Assembly (NCBI GenBank): GCA_017460955.1
Contig: JAFTZY010000048.1
Location: 1 to 64,000 of the forward strand
DNA length: 64,000 nucleotides
DNA from: Oscillospiraceae bacterium
Lineage (GTDB): Bacteria > Bacillota > Clostridia > Oscillospirales > Ruminococcaceae
Reading direction: 5' to 3'
Positions 23,876 through 32,997 of this stretch are shown here, piece after piece. Every line of letters begins with the position of its first letter. The stretch's first letter is position 1. A model generated the notes under the pieces. The model searched no databases. It saw only the letters and a program-made list of their open reading frames with translations, and was not told where the DNA came from. The position numbers were made by a program, and so were the translations under genes.

Positions 23876-26161
23876 TCAACAAAGTTTTTCAATAAGCATG
23901 TCGGAAGGCACATGATTTTCTACTACATCCTGGGAATTTTGTGCAGATTCTACCGACACAGTGCTGACCATTCTGGCAAGGATGATGGTCATATCATCCC
24001 GGACTGTACCGGCATGAAAGACCTGTGCCTGACGGAACACATCCTGTGCGATCTCATTGAGCGGCAGACGGCGCCGCAGGAGCTGTGCGATGTACGGATA
24101 CTCGGCCTCGCTGATGCCGTCAGAAACGAGCACGGCGGTATCCCCTGTCACGGCCGAGAAGCGCCGGCAGTCCGCCTGTGCATCCGGGAGCATCCCGACC
24201 GGATAGCTCATGCCGGCGATCCTGTGGACCTGGCTGCCGTGCAGCATGAGGGTGGGGGCGGCGCCGCATTTGTACAGGGCACATTCCCCGCTGTCGGCGT
24301 CAAAGGCGAGCACGTCGAGTGTGGCAAAGCTCTCCGTGTTCGTCTCGGACAGAAGCATGGTGTTGACAAGCCGGATGGCCTTGTCCGGCCCCATCCCCGA
24401 CAGGAGCATCCGCCGCAGTGCCCGGACCGAGATCCGGGCAGCAAGGGAGGCACTGTTACCGCTGCCCATCCCATCGGAAAGGAGGAGGAAGCAGTTGCCG
24501 ACCGCATCGGTGAAGCAGTCGGTCTGGTCGCCGCAGCGCTCACAGCCGGGGGCGTTACGGCTGAGCACGATGCTGTCAAGACGGTAGGGCGGTGCCTCGT
24601 AGAGCACGGCTCTGACCGCATCGCCGTTGCGCTGGACACTCCCTTCAAATGGGACGCCTGTGTGCTTTTCAAGGAGGCGGCAAACGGTGGACATCGGAAA
24701 GTCCTCGTCGCTTATGTAGACCTGTGCGGCCAGTCTGCCGCTGCGCAGACGGTGCATGAAGCACACCGGGCTCTCGATGCCGCAGCGGTGCAGGAGCTTG
24801 CGCAGGAGGCGCGTTCCCGCCTGGGCATGGCGGATGGGCTCATGCTCCGGCTGGAGCATCTGCTCAAGGACACGCAGATACTCGAGCGTCACGGACCTGC
24901 GCTGCAGCAGATGCACCCGCTCGACCTGGGACAGGGAGCTGCGGTACGCGGACAGCCGCATGCGCTCCTCAACGGTGGGACGGCGGATGCAGCCGTCAAG
25001 CGCTTCGATATGGGCATGGGGCGCATGGCGCAGCGCTTCAAAGCCCTCCATAGTCTGGGCGCGTCTGCGCTTCCAGCAGTAGTCGAAATTCTTGCACGAG
25101 GCACAGGCCGCCTCCCGCACATCGGCAATGGGATCATCCGGCTCGCTCGTCACAAGCCGCTGCATGACGGCGGCCGTTTCCTCGGAGAGGGCACCCAGTG
25201 CGCTGCGGCGGAAGCCTGCTTCCAATGCCGCATCCCGTCCGTCCTCCTGCTCGGCTCCGGCAGCCGGCAGGAAGCGGCTGAGATCGATATGACTACACAG
25301 GGCATACACACCGCACGCAAACAGCAGCTCCACGAGCACCCCGGCCAGGGCGCTGCTGCTGTCGAGGACGGCGCTGCTCAGTGCCTGGAGCACGAAGAAC
25401 ACCGGGATGTACAGGGCGTTGGGAAGCGCGGAAAGATACCCCGCCAGCATCCCCGTCACCGGCAGGAACAATAGCGGCGTCCCCGTGCGGACGCTGCACA
25501 GTGCGGCACCGCAGGCGGTCAGGGCGCCGCACAGCGCACCGGCGCTCTGGCGCATCTGCTTGGCGGCAAGGAGCGTCACGGCGATCCCGGCAGCCCGTCC
25601 GACATTGCAGAACGGGAAGGCGGCACTGCACAATGCGGCAACGGCCAGCAGATAGCACATGGAATAGGTGAAGCTGCGCCCGGCACTCTCGGGGAGGGTC
25701 CGGCGTGTGCGCAGCACCTGTGCGGCATCGGCCAGAAAATACGCTGCCATGCCGATGAGGAGCGCCTCGAGCAGGTACAGCGGGAGTCTCCCCTCCTGCG
25801 CACGCAGCAGGACATCGAGCACAAATCCTGCCAGTGCGCAGGTCATCGAAGCAAGCACCCCCAGAATGTGCGGACGAAACTGCTCCCGGAAGAAGATCCG
25901 CACACAGCAGATGCACACAAGACAGCACAGCAGGTACTGCATCCCCTCCGGTGCCTGCAAAACCGCATAGGTCAGGAGCGTCCCGATAAGGACGGCACAG
26001 GCATACAGCGGGGGGATCACGGCGGCGACGGCAGCGGCAAGGGGCGAGGCTGCCGTGCTGATATGCCCCGCCGACAAGAGCGCCCCGGCAGCGGTGTACA
26101 GCAGGAACAGCGCCGGGACGCGGATAAATTCGCTGTGCAGAATGGCGGACAGACGTTTCAT
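23876..26161 (-). CDS. spoIIE: Stage II sporulation protein E (PP2C phosphatase)
   Basis: The 761-residue protein has about ten N-terminal membrane helices (residues 10-290), a Cys-containing central region (ACASCKNFDYCWKRR) and a C-terminal PP2C domain: LLLSDGMGSGNSASL, the invariant NTMLLSETNTESFATLDVL, VLVSDGISEAEY and RDDMTIILARM. SpoIIE dephosphorylates SpoIIAA in the forespore to release sigma F and interacts with FtsZ at the polar septum. The start at 26161 has AAGGAG 9 bases upstream. This indicates sporulation capacity, or recent ancestry of it. It stands alone downstream of a terminated operon. Confidence 0.95.
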   Translation of the reverse strand: MKRLSAILHSEFIRVPALFLLYTAAGALLSAGHISTAASPLAAAVAAVIPPLYACAVLIGTLLTYAVLQAPEGMQYLLCCLVCICCVRIFFREQFRPHILGVLASMTCALAGFVLDVLLRAQEGRLPLYLLEALLIGMAAYFLADAAQVLRTRRTLPESAGRSFTYSMCYLLAVAALCSAAFPFCNVGRAAGIAVTLLAAKQMRQSAGALCGALTACGAALCSVRTGTPLLFLPVTGMLAGYLSALPNALYIPVFFVLQALSSAVLDSSSALAGVLVELLFACGVYALCSHIDLSRFLPAAGAEQEDGRDAALEAGFRRSALGALSEETAAVMQRLVTSEPDDPIADVREAACASCKNFDYCWKRRRAQTMEGFEALRHAPHAHIEALDGCIRRPTVEERMRLSAYRSSLSQVERVHLLQRRSVTLEYLRVLEQMLQPEHEPIRHAQAGTRLLRKLLHRCGIESPVCFMHRLRSGRLAAQVYISDEDFPMSTVCRLLEKHTGVPFEGSVQRNGDAVRAVLYEAPPYRLDSIVLSRNAPGCERCGDQTDCFTDAVGNCFLLLSDGMGSGNSASLAARISVRALRRMLLSGMGPDKAIRLVNTMLLSETNTESFATLDVLAFDADSGECALYKCGAAPTLMLHGSQVHRIAGMSYPVGMLPDAQADCRRFSAVTGDTAVLVSDGISEAEYPYIAQLLRRRLPLNEIAQDVFRQAQVFHAGTVRDDMTIILARMVSTVSVESAQNSQDVVENHVPSDMLIEKLC

Positions 26162-26313
26162 AATGATGCACTCCTTACATGATACGATGGTTACCTGTTC
26201 CATTATACCAGAGGATGCGTGCAGCTTTTGTCAGAATCGCTTCGCGCTTCCTGCCCCATTCCGGCGAGACAGTGCCATTTCCTGCGAATCTGCTGTTTTC
26301 CGGCGATGCATGC

Positions 26314-26351
26314 AAAAAAGCTCCGGAATGCGCCGGCGGCACATTCCGGAG
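26314..26351 (-). terminator. Terminator after rsmA
   Basis: CTCCGGAATG (26321-26330) pairs with CATTCCGGAG (26342-26351); on the minus strand it is followed by six Ts (26319-26314). Confidence 0.88.
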
Positions 26352-26357
26352 ATGGGG

Positions 26358-27218
26358 TCAGAGTATCTGTGAGATGCAGTTGCTCAGCTCGGCCAGCGCC
26401 TCCATGGGCAGTGCTTCAATGCGCACCGACGGTGCGATCCCCGCCGTCTCAAAGCAGGCCGTGAGTGTCTGCCTGTCGAGGGACAAACCGTTTGCCAGCG
26501 TGCTGCAAAGCTGCTTGCGGCGCTGTGAAAAGCCCAGCCGGACCATCCGGAAGAACAGCGCTTCATCCCGGATCTCCCAGGGGCGCTCCTCATGCAGGGT
26601 GATCTGGATGACGGCGGAATCCACATTCGGGGCGGGCATGAAGCTGCCGCGGGAGACGTCAAAGAGCTTCCTTGCCGTTCCGTAATAGGCCACTGCCACG
26701 GAGACAGCCCCCGCCTGCCGCGTTCCGACGGGCGCACACAGACGCGATGCGGCCTCCTTCTGTACCATGACCGTGATCATGTCGATGGGCAGATGCTCCT
26801 CGAGAAGCCGCATGATGACGGGCGAGGTGATGTAGTACGGGAGATTGGCGCACACGGCAACGCGCAGCCCCTTAAATTCCTCCTCGATCAGGCGGTGCAG
26901 ATCATAGGTCATGGCATCCCCGTGGACGATGCGGACGTTGGAAAAGTCCGAAAGCGTTTCCTCGAGGATCGGGAACAGCCTTGTATCGAGCTCCACTGCC
27001 GCGACCTTGTCGGCCCGTGCGGCAAGCTCGGCGGTCAGTGTCCCGATGCCGGTGCCGATCTCGAGGATCCCGTAGCCCGGCTGTGCATGGCCGAGCTCCG
27101 CGATGCGGGGGCAGACGGTGGGATTGACAAGGAAATTCTGACCGAGCGTCTTGGAAAACCGGAAGCCGTGGCGCTCGAGCAGCGCCTTTGCATAGGCAAT
27201 ATCCGTTAACTGCTGCAT
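26358..27218 (-). CDS. rsmA: 16S rRNA dimethyladenosine transferase RsmA (KsgA)
   Basis: The 286-residue SAM enzyme dimethylates two adjacent adenines in the 3' hairpin of 16S rRNA late in 30S assembly. Motifs: LGQNFLVNP, the SAM loop ILEIGTGIGTLTAELA, the acidic VAAVELD, GDAMTYD, and the catalytic NLPYYITSPV. The length is usual for Firmicutes. It lies 12 bases after the FAD-dependent dehydrogenase gene, at the end of the trmL-degV operon, and is followed by a strong terminator. Confidence 0.97.
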   Translation of the reverse strand: MQQLTDIAYAKALLERHGFRFSKTLGQNFLVNPTVCPRIAELGHAQPGYGILEIGTGIGTLTAELAARADKVAAVELDTRLFPILEETLSDFSNVRIVHGDAMTYDLHRLIEEEFKGLRVAVCANLPYYITSPVIMRLLEEHLPIDMITVMVQKEAASRLCAPVGTRQAGAVSVAVAYYGTARKLFDVSRGSFMPAPNVDSAVIQITLHEERPWEIRDEALFFRMVRLGFSQRRKQLCSTLANGLSLDRQTLTACFETAGIAPSVRIEALPMEALAELSNCISQIL

Positions 27219-27229
27219 GGGATCCTCCT

Positions 27230-28828
27230 TCAGGAATGCTGTCTGAGTGTGTCAATGACGGACTGCGCACAGCGGATGCCGTCCACAGCTGCCGAGGTGA
27301 TGCCGCCCGCGAAGCCTGCGCCCTCGCCGCACGGATACAGCCCGCGCATCCCCGTGCTGTTTAGATCTGCATCCCGGACTATGCGAACCGGGGAGGAGCT
27401 GCGTGCCTCCACGCCCGTAAGAAGGGCATCCGGATCATCAAAGCCGTGCAGACGCAGGGCCATCGCGGGGATGCCCTCGCGGAGTGTGCGGCACATAAAT
27501 TCCGGCAGATAGCGGTCCGGGGAGGCAAAGACCGTCCCAGGCAGGTAGGTCGGCGTCACCTCTCCAAAATGATCGGACTCCCGGTGTGCAAGGAAATCCC
27601 CCACCCGGATCACCGGTGCTTTGTAGCTGTGCGATACGGAGAAGGCGGCCTCCTCGATCCGGCGCTGCCAGTACATCCCGGCAAGCGGATGGTCACTGCC
27701 GAAATCCTCCGGCGTGACGCCCACGAGCAGCGCACTGTTGGCATTGCGTCCGTCCCGGGCAAAGCAGCTCATGCCGTTGACGCACAGCCGCCCCGGCTCC
27801 GAGGCCGCAGCGACCACCTCCCCGCCCGGACACATACAGAATGTGTACAGGCTCCTGCCGCCCGGAAGATGAACGGCAAGCTTATAATCGGCGGCGCCGA
27901 GTGCCGGATGTCCGGCAAAGCTGCCGTAGAGTGTCCGGTCAAGCTTCGACTGGAGGTGCTCGATGCGCACGCCCATGGCAAAGGGCTTCTGCTCGAGCGG
28001 AAGTCCCTGCGCGTGCAGCGCCTCGAGCGTATCCCGGCTGCTGTGGCCGATCGCAAGGATCACATGCCGTGCCGAAAGTGCATGACTGCGCCCCTCCTGC
28101 GTATACCGGAGTCCCGTGAGCACGCCCTTGTCGGACACAAGCTCCGTGCAGACCGCGCCAAAGCGCACCTCTCCCCCCATCTGCACGACCCGCTCACGGA
28201 GCGTGCGCACCATGCCCGTGAGACGGTCAGTGCCGATATGGGGCTTTGCCTGCCAGAGGATCTCCGCGGGTGCGCCGCACTGTACAAAGAGCTCGAGCAC
28301 AAAGCGGATACGCTCGTCCTTGATGCCGGTGTGGAGCTTGCCGTCCGAGAAAGTCCCGGCACCGCCCTCACCGAACTGCACATTGCTCCCGGGATCGAGC
28401 ACACCCGTTCGACGGAAGGTCTCCACATCCTGCATGCGCTCCTCCACGGGGCGTCCGCGCTCGAGGACAACGGGGCGCAGTCCGGCCCTTGCAAGGACAT
28501 AGGCGGCCAGCATCCCGGCCGGTCCGAAGCCGACCACGACGGGGCGCTCCTGCGCCCTGCACACGGGAATGCGCAGCTTCACATCGAGCGACCGCGCAAT
28601 GTCCCGGTCCCTGCCGCAGCGCCGGAGCACGGCCTCCTCCTTCTGCACGCGCACATCAAGTGCTGCCAGAAAGTGTACGTCTTCCCGGCGGCGTGCATCC
28701 ACACTGCGTCTGCGGATGCGCACCTCCTGCACGGCCTGCTCCGGCACACGGAGTTTCCGGGCGGCTGTACTGCGCAGGAGTGCATCATCATAGTCCAGCG
28801 GCAGCCGGACATTCTGTACGCGGATCAT
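27230..28828 (-). CDS. FAD-dependent dehydrogenase, uncharacterised (COG2509-like)
   Basis: The 532-residue flavoprotein has a small N-terminal alpha/beta domain (1-85), the dinucleotide-binding VVVGFGPAGMLAAYVLARAG, then a GGAGTFSDGKLHTG segment characteristic of this family, and a C-terminal GEGAGFAGGITSAAVDG FAD motif. These large NAD(P)/FAD proteins are widespread in Clostridia and have no firm substrate. The start at 28828 has GGGAG upstream and overlaps the previous stop by 4 bases (ATGA), implying translational coupling. A longer frame start upstream lacks a ribosome site. It precedes rsmA by 12 bases. Confidence 0.88.
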   Translation of the reverse strand: MIRVQNVRLPLDYDDALLRSTAARKLRVPEQAVQEVRIRRRSVDARRREDVHFLAALDVRVQKEEAVLRRCGRDRDIARSLDVKLRIPVCRAQERPVVVGFGPAGMLAAYVLARAGLRPVVLERGRPVEERMQDVETFRRTGVLDPGSNVQFGEGGAGTFSDGKLHTGIKDERIRFVLELFVQCGAPAEILWQAKPHIGTDRLTGMVRTLRERVVQMGGEVRFGAVCTELVSDKGVLTGLRYTQEGRSHALSARHVILAIGHSSRDTLEALHAQGLPLEQKPFAMGVRIEHLQSKLDRTLYGSFAGHPALGAADYKLAVHLPGGRSLYTFCMCPGGEVVAAASEPGRLCVNGMSCFARDGRNANSALLVGVTPEDFGSDHPLAGMYWQRRIEEAAFSVSHSYKAPVIRVGDFLAHRESDHFGEVTPTYLPGTVFASPDRYLPEFMCRTLREGIPAMALRLHGFDDPDALLTGVEARSSSPVRIVRDADLNSTGMRGLYPCGEGAGFAGGITSAAVDGIRCAQSVIDTLRQHS

Positions 28829-30051
28829 ATCGGCACTCCCCCGTGCTCCTGTAAGCATCTGGCGGCATGGATCCCGGCTGTATAGCCGCTGCTCCATGCC
28901 CAGTGGAGCTGGTAGCCGCCGCAGGGCGCCTGGACATCCACAGCCTCCCCCACGATGTAGAGTCCCGGTTTACGCCGTACCTGGAGGTTCTCATCGAGCG
29001 CATCTCCCCGGACACCGCCCCGTGTTGCCTGCGCCTTGGCGTAATCCGCCGTACACCGCACCGGAAAGCGCAGATCGTGGATACGCTTGGCAAGGCGCTC
29101 CATCTGCTCCCCCGTCAGCTCCTCGCAGGGCATGCCGTGCATCACATCGCATACGCGGCATAAGTGGCGTGCAAGGGGCTTGTGGAAAATGCCCCGGAGC
29201 ATCCCGGCTGCGGGCGAACCGCTGTGCGCCGCCTGCAGCGCATAGAGCCGGGACAGCGTCTCTCCTGTATCCTCCTCGGGGATGAGATCGAGTGCGACCT
29301 CATAGCTGCGTCCGGGCTGCACCCAGAGGGACAGATCGAAGATGCAGATGCCTGACAGGCCCTCCTCTTTGAACTGCACCTCGCCCTCCTCGGTATGCAT
29401 GGTCTCACCTTCACGGATGAGGGAGGCCGTGCATTTGACACGCAGGCCGCGCAGCTCCCGCTGAGAGCTGTCGGTGAGCAGCGGGCAGAGCATGGGACGG
29501 GGCGGCACGATCGGTATATCCATCGCTTCGAGCAGCGCCCAGGCGGTCCCGTCCGTGCCGAACTGCGGTGCGGCACAGCCGCCTGCCGCAAAGATCACGA
29601 GCGGTGCCTGGAAGAGCTCCCGGTTGGCCTTGAGATGCCACAGCTCATCCTGGAAATACATGCTCTTCACGGACATGTTGCAGAATTCGAGCACGCCGTA
29701 ACGGGCCGTGCTCTCACGCAGCACATCGAGCACGGTCGTGGCGCTCATGCTGTACGGGTATTTGCGGCCCTGCGGATCCGTGCGCAGGCACAGACCGATC
29801 ATATCGAAGAAATTCTCCGCCTCACCGAATGCCGAAAGCACTGCATCCGGGCGGTAGCTGCCGCAGTAATCCTCCGGCGTGATGCCGGTATGGCTCAGAT
29901 TGCACCGGCCGTTGCCGGTCGAGAGGATCTTCCGCCCGACACGGGCATTGCGCTCAATGACAGCGATGTGCCGCACGCCCATGGAGGCCGCAGTAATGGC
30001 AGCGGCCAGTCCCGAAGCACCGCCGCCGATGATGATCAGATCAAATATCAT
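28825..30051 (-). CDS. NAD(P)/FAD-dependent oxidoreductase (HI0933/BaiN family)
   Basis: The 408-residue protein starts MIFDLIIIGGGASGLAAAITAA (Rossmann GxGxxG), then ERNARVGRKILSTGNGRCNLSH, the signature of the HI0933/YhiN/BaiN family. A C-terminal segment GLYIVGEAVDVQAPCGGYQLHWAWSSG closes the FAD site. BaiN from gut clostridia reduces bile-acid intermediates, but most family members are of unknown substrate. The start at 30051 has GGAGGAG and overlaps the end of the serine hydrolase by 11 bases. The downstream flavoprotein overlaps by ATGA, so two flavoproteins are made together. Confidence 0.9.
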   Translation of the reverse strand: MIFDLIIIGGGASGLAAAITAASMGVRHIAVIERNARVGRKILSTGNGRCNLSHTGITPEDYCGSYRPDAVLSAFGEAENFFDMIGLCLRTDPQGRKYPYSMSATTVLDVLRESTARYGVLEFCNMSVKSMYFQDELWHLKANRELFQAPLVIFAAGGCAAPQFGTDGTAWALLEAMDIPIVPPRPMLCPLLTDSSQRELRGLRVKCTASLIREGETMHTEEGEVQFKEEGLSGICIFDLSLWVQPGRSYEVALDLIPEEDTGETLSRLYALQAAHSGSPAAGMLRGIFHKPLARHLCRVCDVMHGMPCEELTGEQMERLAKRIHDLRFPVRCTADYAKAQATRGGVRGDALDENLQVRRKPGLYIVGEAVDVQAPCGGYQLHWAWSSGYTAGIHAARCLQEHGGVPI

Positions 30052-30874
30052 AATACTCCTCCAGCAGCGGGAACAATGTCCCGTCCACATAGGTCCGGAC
30101 CGTATCCGCCGCCTTCATTTCCGAATTGACAGCAATGACCAGCCCTCCGGGGTACAGATAGCATTTCTGTCCCCACTTGCCGCTCATGAAGCTGCACGCA
30201 GCGTCCGTCCAGAAGAAATACCCGTAGTCCCGGTGCGTGCCCGTGCTGACCTGACAGGACAGCGCCCGGTGCAGCCAGGAATCCTCCCAGAGCACGCCCT
30301 CCTGCACCGCAATACCGAGCCCTGCCAGATCCTGTGTGGACAGCACAAGGCCGCTTGCACCGAACATGCCGCCGTCGGGCGTGTACTCAAAGCCGCATGC
30401 TCCGATCCCGCAGGGGGTGAGGATGCGTTTTTGTAAAAACAGATCGAAGCGCTCACCCGCTGCCTGTTCTGCCATTGCGCCGGCAAGATAGGCACAGGCA
30501 TTGTTGTACAGAAAGCCGCTGCCCGTCAGCGGATCGTCAAGGCAGACCGCCAGATAGTCGGACGCCTCCCGGCGGTCGGCAAAGAGCAGCTCCCGGGTAA
30601 AGCCCGCCTGCATGGTCAGTAGCGCTTCGAGCGTCACCTTGAAAAGCGGGTGTGATACCGGAACGGGCAGGAGCTGTCCGACCGTTGTTTCAAGGGAGAG
30701 CTTCCCCTCCGCGCAGAGCATGCCGATGCCAAGGCTCACAAGGCTCTTGGTGATCGAATACTGCGGGAAGTCCTCTCCGGCATTTTCCGTGCGTGCAAGG
30801 CAGACCTCCCCCTTCATCACGCAGACGGACAGCACACCCTCATGCTGCGGATGCAGCGTCAGCACAGCACTCAT
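30041..30874 (-). CDS. Serine hydrolase of the beta-lactamase/PBP-like family
   Basis: The 277-residue protein has the class C beta-lactamase fold signatures: Ser40-Ile-Thr-Lys43 (SxxK) in QYSITKSLVSL, and a tyrosine motif YNNACAYLAGAM (YxN). It lacks a signal peptide, so it is probably cytoplasmic, acting as an esterase or amidase rather than a resistance enzyme (inference). The ATG overlaps the degV stop (ATGA), and its end overlaps the BaiN-like start. Substrate unknown. Confidence 0.82.
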   Translation of the reverse strand: MSAVLTLHPQHEGVLSVCVMKGEVCLARTENAGEDFPQYSITKSLVSLGIGMLCAEGKLSLETTVGQLLPVPVSHPLFKVTLEALLTMQAGFTRELLFADRREASDYLAVCLDDPLTGSGFLYNNACAYLAGAMAEQAAGERFDLFLQKRILTPCGIGACGFEYTPDGGMFGASGLVLSTQDLAGLGIAVQEGVLWEDSWLHRALSCQVSTGTHRDYGYFFWTDAACSFMSGKWGQKCYLYPGGLVIAVNSEMKAADTVRTYVDGTLFPLLEEYYDI

Positions 30875-31737
30875 CGCTCGAGCATAGCGACGGCGGCCAG
30901 GTCATAGCCGGCATTGATCGCCACAGCCGATCCGATCTTGGCATGGTAGACGGGCGGATAGCCAAGACGCTCGGTGAGCTGTGCCTCGACCTGACGGGCA
31001 TACTCATCGCTGGCACCGTGGATGATGATGTAGGGGGAATCGGGCTGCATGACCTCGATGGCCTTGTCGGTGAGCTTCTGCACGATGTTCTTCTCGCCGC
31101 GGATCTTTTCGGTGACGGAGATCTCCCCGTGCGCGATGCGGATGATCGGTCTCAGACCGAGGATCTCTCCGGCAAAGGCAGCCACGGAGGTCAGACGGCC
31201 GGACTTCTTGACATATTTGAGCGTCATCGGCACAAAATACACTCCGACATGGGAGAGCCAGTGCTCAAGGTACCGCAGGATCGCCTCCACACTCTCCCCC
31301 TGCTCGGCCATGCCGGCAGCGACCAGCAGCGGATAGCCGTAGGTCACCGTGTAGTTCTCGCTGTCGATGATGTGGATACGCATATTGGCCGTGGACTCCG
31401 GGAACTCCTCAAAGAGGGCGTCGCGTGCATTGCAGGCGTTCTGATAGGTCGCCGATCCCTTGGCGTTGATGCTGACATAGATCACGTCCGTATAGCCCTC
31501 ATCGAGGTACTTGCGAAATACCTCCTCAAAGGTATAGGCGGTGATCTGTGAGGTACTTGGCAGCTCGTCGTTATGCTCGAGCACATCGTAGAATTCCTCC
31601 TTGGACAGATCTCGCTGCTCGGCATAGGACTGTCCATCCACAGTCAGCATAAAACTGAGCATGTCGATGCCGGCGGCCTGCGCCTCCTTGAGCGGCAGGT
31701 CGCTTGCCGTATCGGTCAGAAACTTGATCTTGCTCAT
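30871..31737 (-). CDS. DegV-family fatty-acid-binding protein
   Basis: The 288-residue protein has the DegV signature: KFLTDTASDLP at the start, the lipid head-group site ELPSTSQIT, and a C-terminal IHGASDEYARQVEAQL. DegV/FakB proteins carry a fatty acid to the FakA kinase in Firmicutes; whether this paralogue is a FakB is not certain. AGGAAAG precedes the ATG at 31737; a longer frame has no ribosome site. It lies 25 bases after trmL and couples to the next gene by ATGA. Confidence 0.93.
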   Translation of the reverse strand: MSKIKFLTDTASDLPLKEAQAAGIDMLSFMLTVDGQSYAEQRDLSKEEFYDVLEHNDELPSTSQITAYTFEEVFRKYLDEGYTDVIYVSINAKGSATYQNACNARDALFEEFPESTANMRIHIIDSENYTVTYGYPLLVAAGMAEQGESVEAILRYLEHWLSHVGVYFVPMTLKYVKKSGRLTSVAAFAGEILGLRPIIRIAHGEISVTEKIRGEKNIVQKLTDKAIEVMQPDSPYIIIHGASDEYARQVEAQLTERLGYPPVYHAKIGSAVAINAGYDLAAVAMLER

Positions 31738-31762
31738 ACGTCTTTCCTTTCTTATTGTATTC

Positions 31763-32272
31763 TTACGGTTCCCAGCGGTGCTCGTGCAGCTCCCCCGTGC
31801 ATGCCATATCCGGAAAATCCCACTGCCGCAGCACCTCATAGGCGGCGATGGCGGCGGAATTGGAGAGATTCAGACTGCGCAGCGTCGGCCGCATCGGGAT
31901 GCGCACGGCCGTCTCCGGGTGCTCCATGAGCAGCTCCTCCGGCAGGCCACGGTCCTCACGTCCGAACATGAGATACACGTCCCGGTCCTGCGGATACAGA
32001 ACATCCGTAAAACAGGTGCGGCTCTTGGTCGTGAAGAAATAGACCTGCGCCCCCGGATGCTTTGTAAAAAATGCTTCCAGGGAATCATATTCAAAGATTT
32101 CCAGCTTATCCCAGTAATCGAGTCCCGCACGTTTGAGCTGCCGGTCGGTGATGGTAAATCCATACGGCCGGATCAGGTGCAGGGATGCGCCGGTCACCGC
32201 GCAGGTGCGGGAGATATTCCCGGTGTTCTGCGGGATCTGTGGCTGTGCGAGCACAATGTGCAGATGTGGCAT
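31763..32272 (-). CDS. trmL: tRNA (cytidine/uridine-34-2'-O)-methyltransferase TrmL
   Basis: The 169-residue minimal SPOUT enzyme methylates the wobble ribose of tRNA-Leu isoacceptors. It starts MPHLHIVLAQPQIPQNTGNISR (motif 1 with the SAM/RNA contact Asn), has FGREDRGLP (motif 2) and RSLNLSNSAAIAAYEVLRQ (motif 3). Its length and order match TrmL. It is the first gene of the six-gene operon that ends with rsmA, so two RNA methyltransferases flank the operon. Confidence 0.95.
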   Translation of the reverse strand: MPHLHIVLAQPQIPQNTGNISRTCAVTGASLHLIRPYGFTITDRQLKRAGLDYWDKLEIFEYDSLEAFFTKHPGAQVYFFTTKSRTCFTDVLYPQDRDVYLMFGREDRGLPEELLMEHPETAVRIPMRPTLRSLNLSNSAAIAAYEVLRQWDFPDMACTGELHEHRWEP

Positions 32273-32345
32273 AAATTCTCTCCGTTCTTGTAGGCAAATG
32301 CGGGCATACTAAAGCTACATTCCAGAATCAAAGGAGGGATGCATC

Positions 32346-32519
32346 ATGAATATCAGTACCATTCTCAAGGGCGTTTCCGTGGGTGCCACGGTCGGAACGG
32401 CAGCGTTCATGCTGATCAATTCCGGCGATAAGAAAAAGCGCAGTCTCAAGCGCCATGCCGGCCGCATGCTCAGGGCAGCCGGAGCAGTGCTCGAGGACAT
32501 CACGTCCGCCGTGAAATGA
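32346..32519 (+). CDS. Small 57-residue protein with hydrophobic N-terminus and basic tail
   Basis: The product MNISTILKGVSVGATVGT continues with AAFMLINSGDKKKRSLKR and ends in a short amphipathic helix (RMLRAAGAVLEDITSAVK). AAAGGAGGGATG sits just before the ATG, an excellent ribosome site. The Gly/Ala/Val N-terminal segment could insert in the membrane, followed by a KKKR positive-inside stretch. The layout recalls small YtxH-like or single-pass helper proteins, but no family is recognised. It lies between two genes on the other strand (trmL and ruvX). Confidence 0.72.
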   Translation: MNISTILKGVSVGATVGTAAFMLINSGDKKKRSLKRHAGRMLRAAGAVLEDITSAVK

Positions 32520-32525
32520 CCTTAT

Positions 32526-32543
32526 GCAGGGCAGGCGCCCTGC
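32526..32543. terminator. Hairpin between the small gene and ruvX
   Basis: GCAGGGC (32526-32532) pairs with GCCCTGC (32537-32543). It has no T-run on either side, so it is a weak or stabilising element for both convergent transcripts. Confidence 0.45.
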
Positions 32544-32555
32544 TTACATATTACT

Positions 32556-32972
32556 CTACGCATGCTTCCGGTAGCCCAAATAGCTCTCGAGGATGATGAC
32601 CGCTGCCACGGCATCCACGACCGCCTTGCGCTTCTTGCCCCTGGTATTGGTGGCATTGAGGTAATTGTGAGCGGACACCGTTGTGGAGCGCTCATCCCAC
32701 ATGACCGTTTCGAGTTCCGTCAGCTCATGCAGGCGGTCGGCAAACGCCTTGCATTTCTCGGCTCGCTCCCCGACGGTGTTGTTCATGTTCTTCGGATACC
32801 CCACCACAATGAGCTCCGCTCCCTGTGCGGCGGCATGCTCTGCCACAGCCCTTGCACAGCGCTCGAAGTTCTTCTCATGCACCACACACAGGGGCGAGGC
32901 CATGAATTCCATTTTGTCGCAGACGGCCAGTCCCGTTCTGGCATCCCCGAAATCGACGCCCAGTATCTTCAT
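32556..32972 (-). CDS. ruvX: Holliday-junction resolvase-like RuvX (YqgF)
   Basis: The 138-residue RNase H-fold protein starts MKILGVDFGDARTGLAV, with the second catalytic acid in DERSTT and the third in KAVVDAVAAVIIL. It is the essential YqgF/RuvX nuclease implicated in pre-16S rRNA 5' maturation and/or Holliday-junction cleavage. Length and motifs are typical. It lies 25 bases downstream of pyrD and may be cotranscribed with the pyr operon. Confidence 0.95.
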   Translation of the reverse strand: MKILGVDFGDARTGLAVCDKMEFMASPLCVVHEKNFERCARAVAEHAAAQGAELIVVGYPKNMNNTVGERAEKCKAFADRLHELTELETVMWDERSTTVSAHNYLNATNTRGKKRKAVVDAVAAVIILESYLGYRKHA

Positions 32973-32997
32973 ATCCTGTTACCCCCTGTGACCGGTA

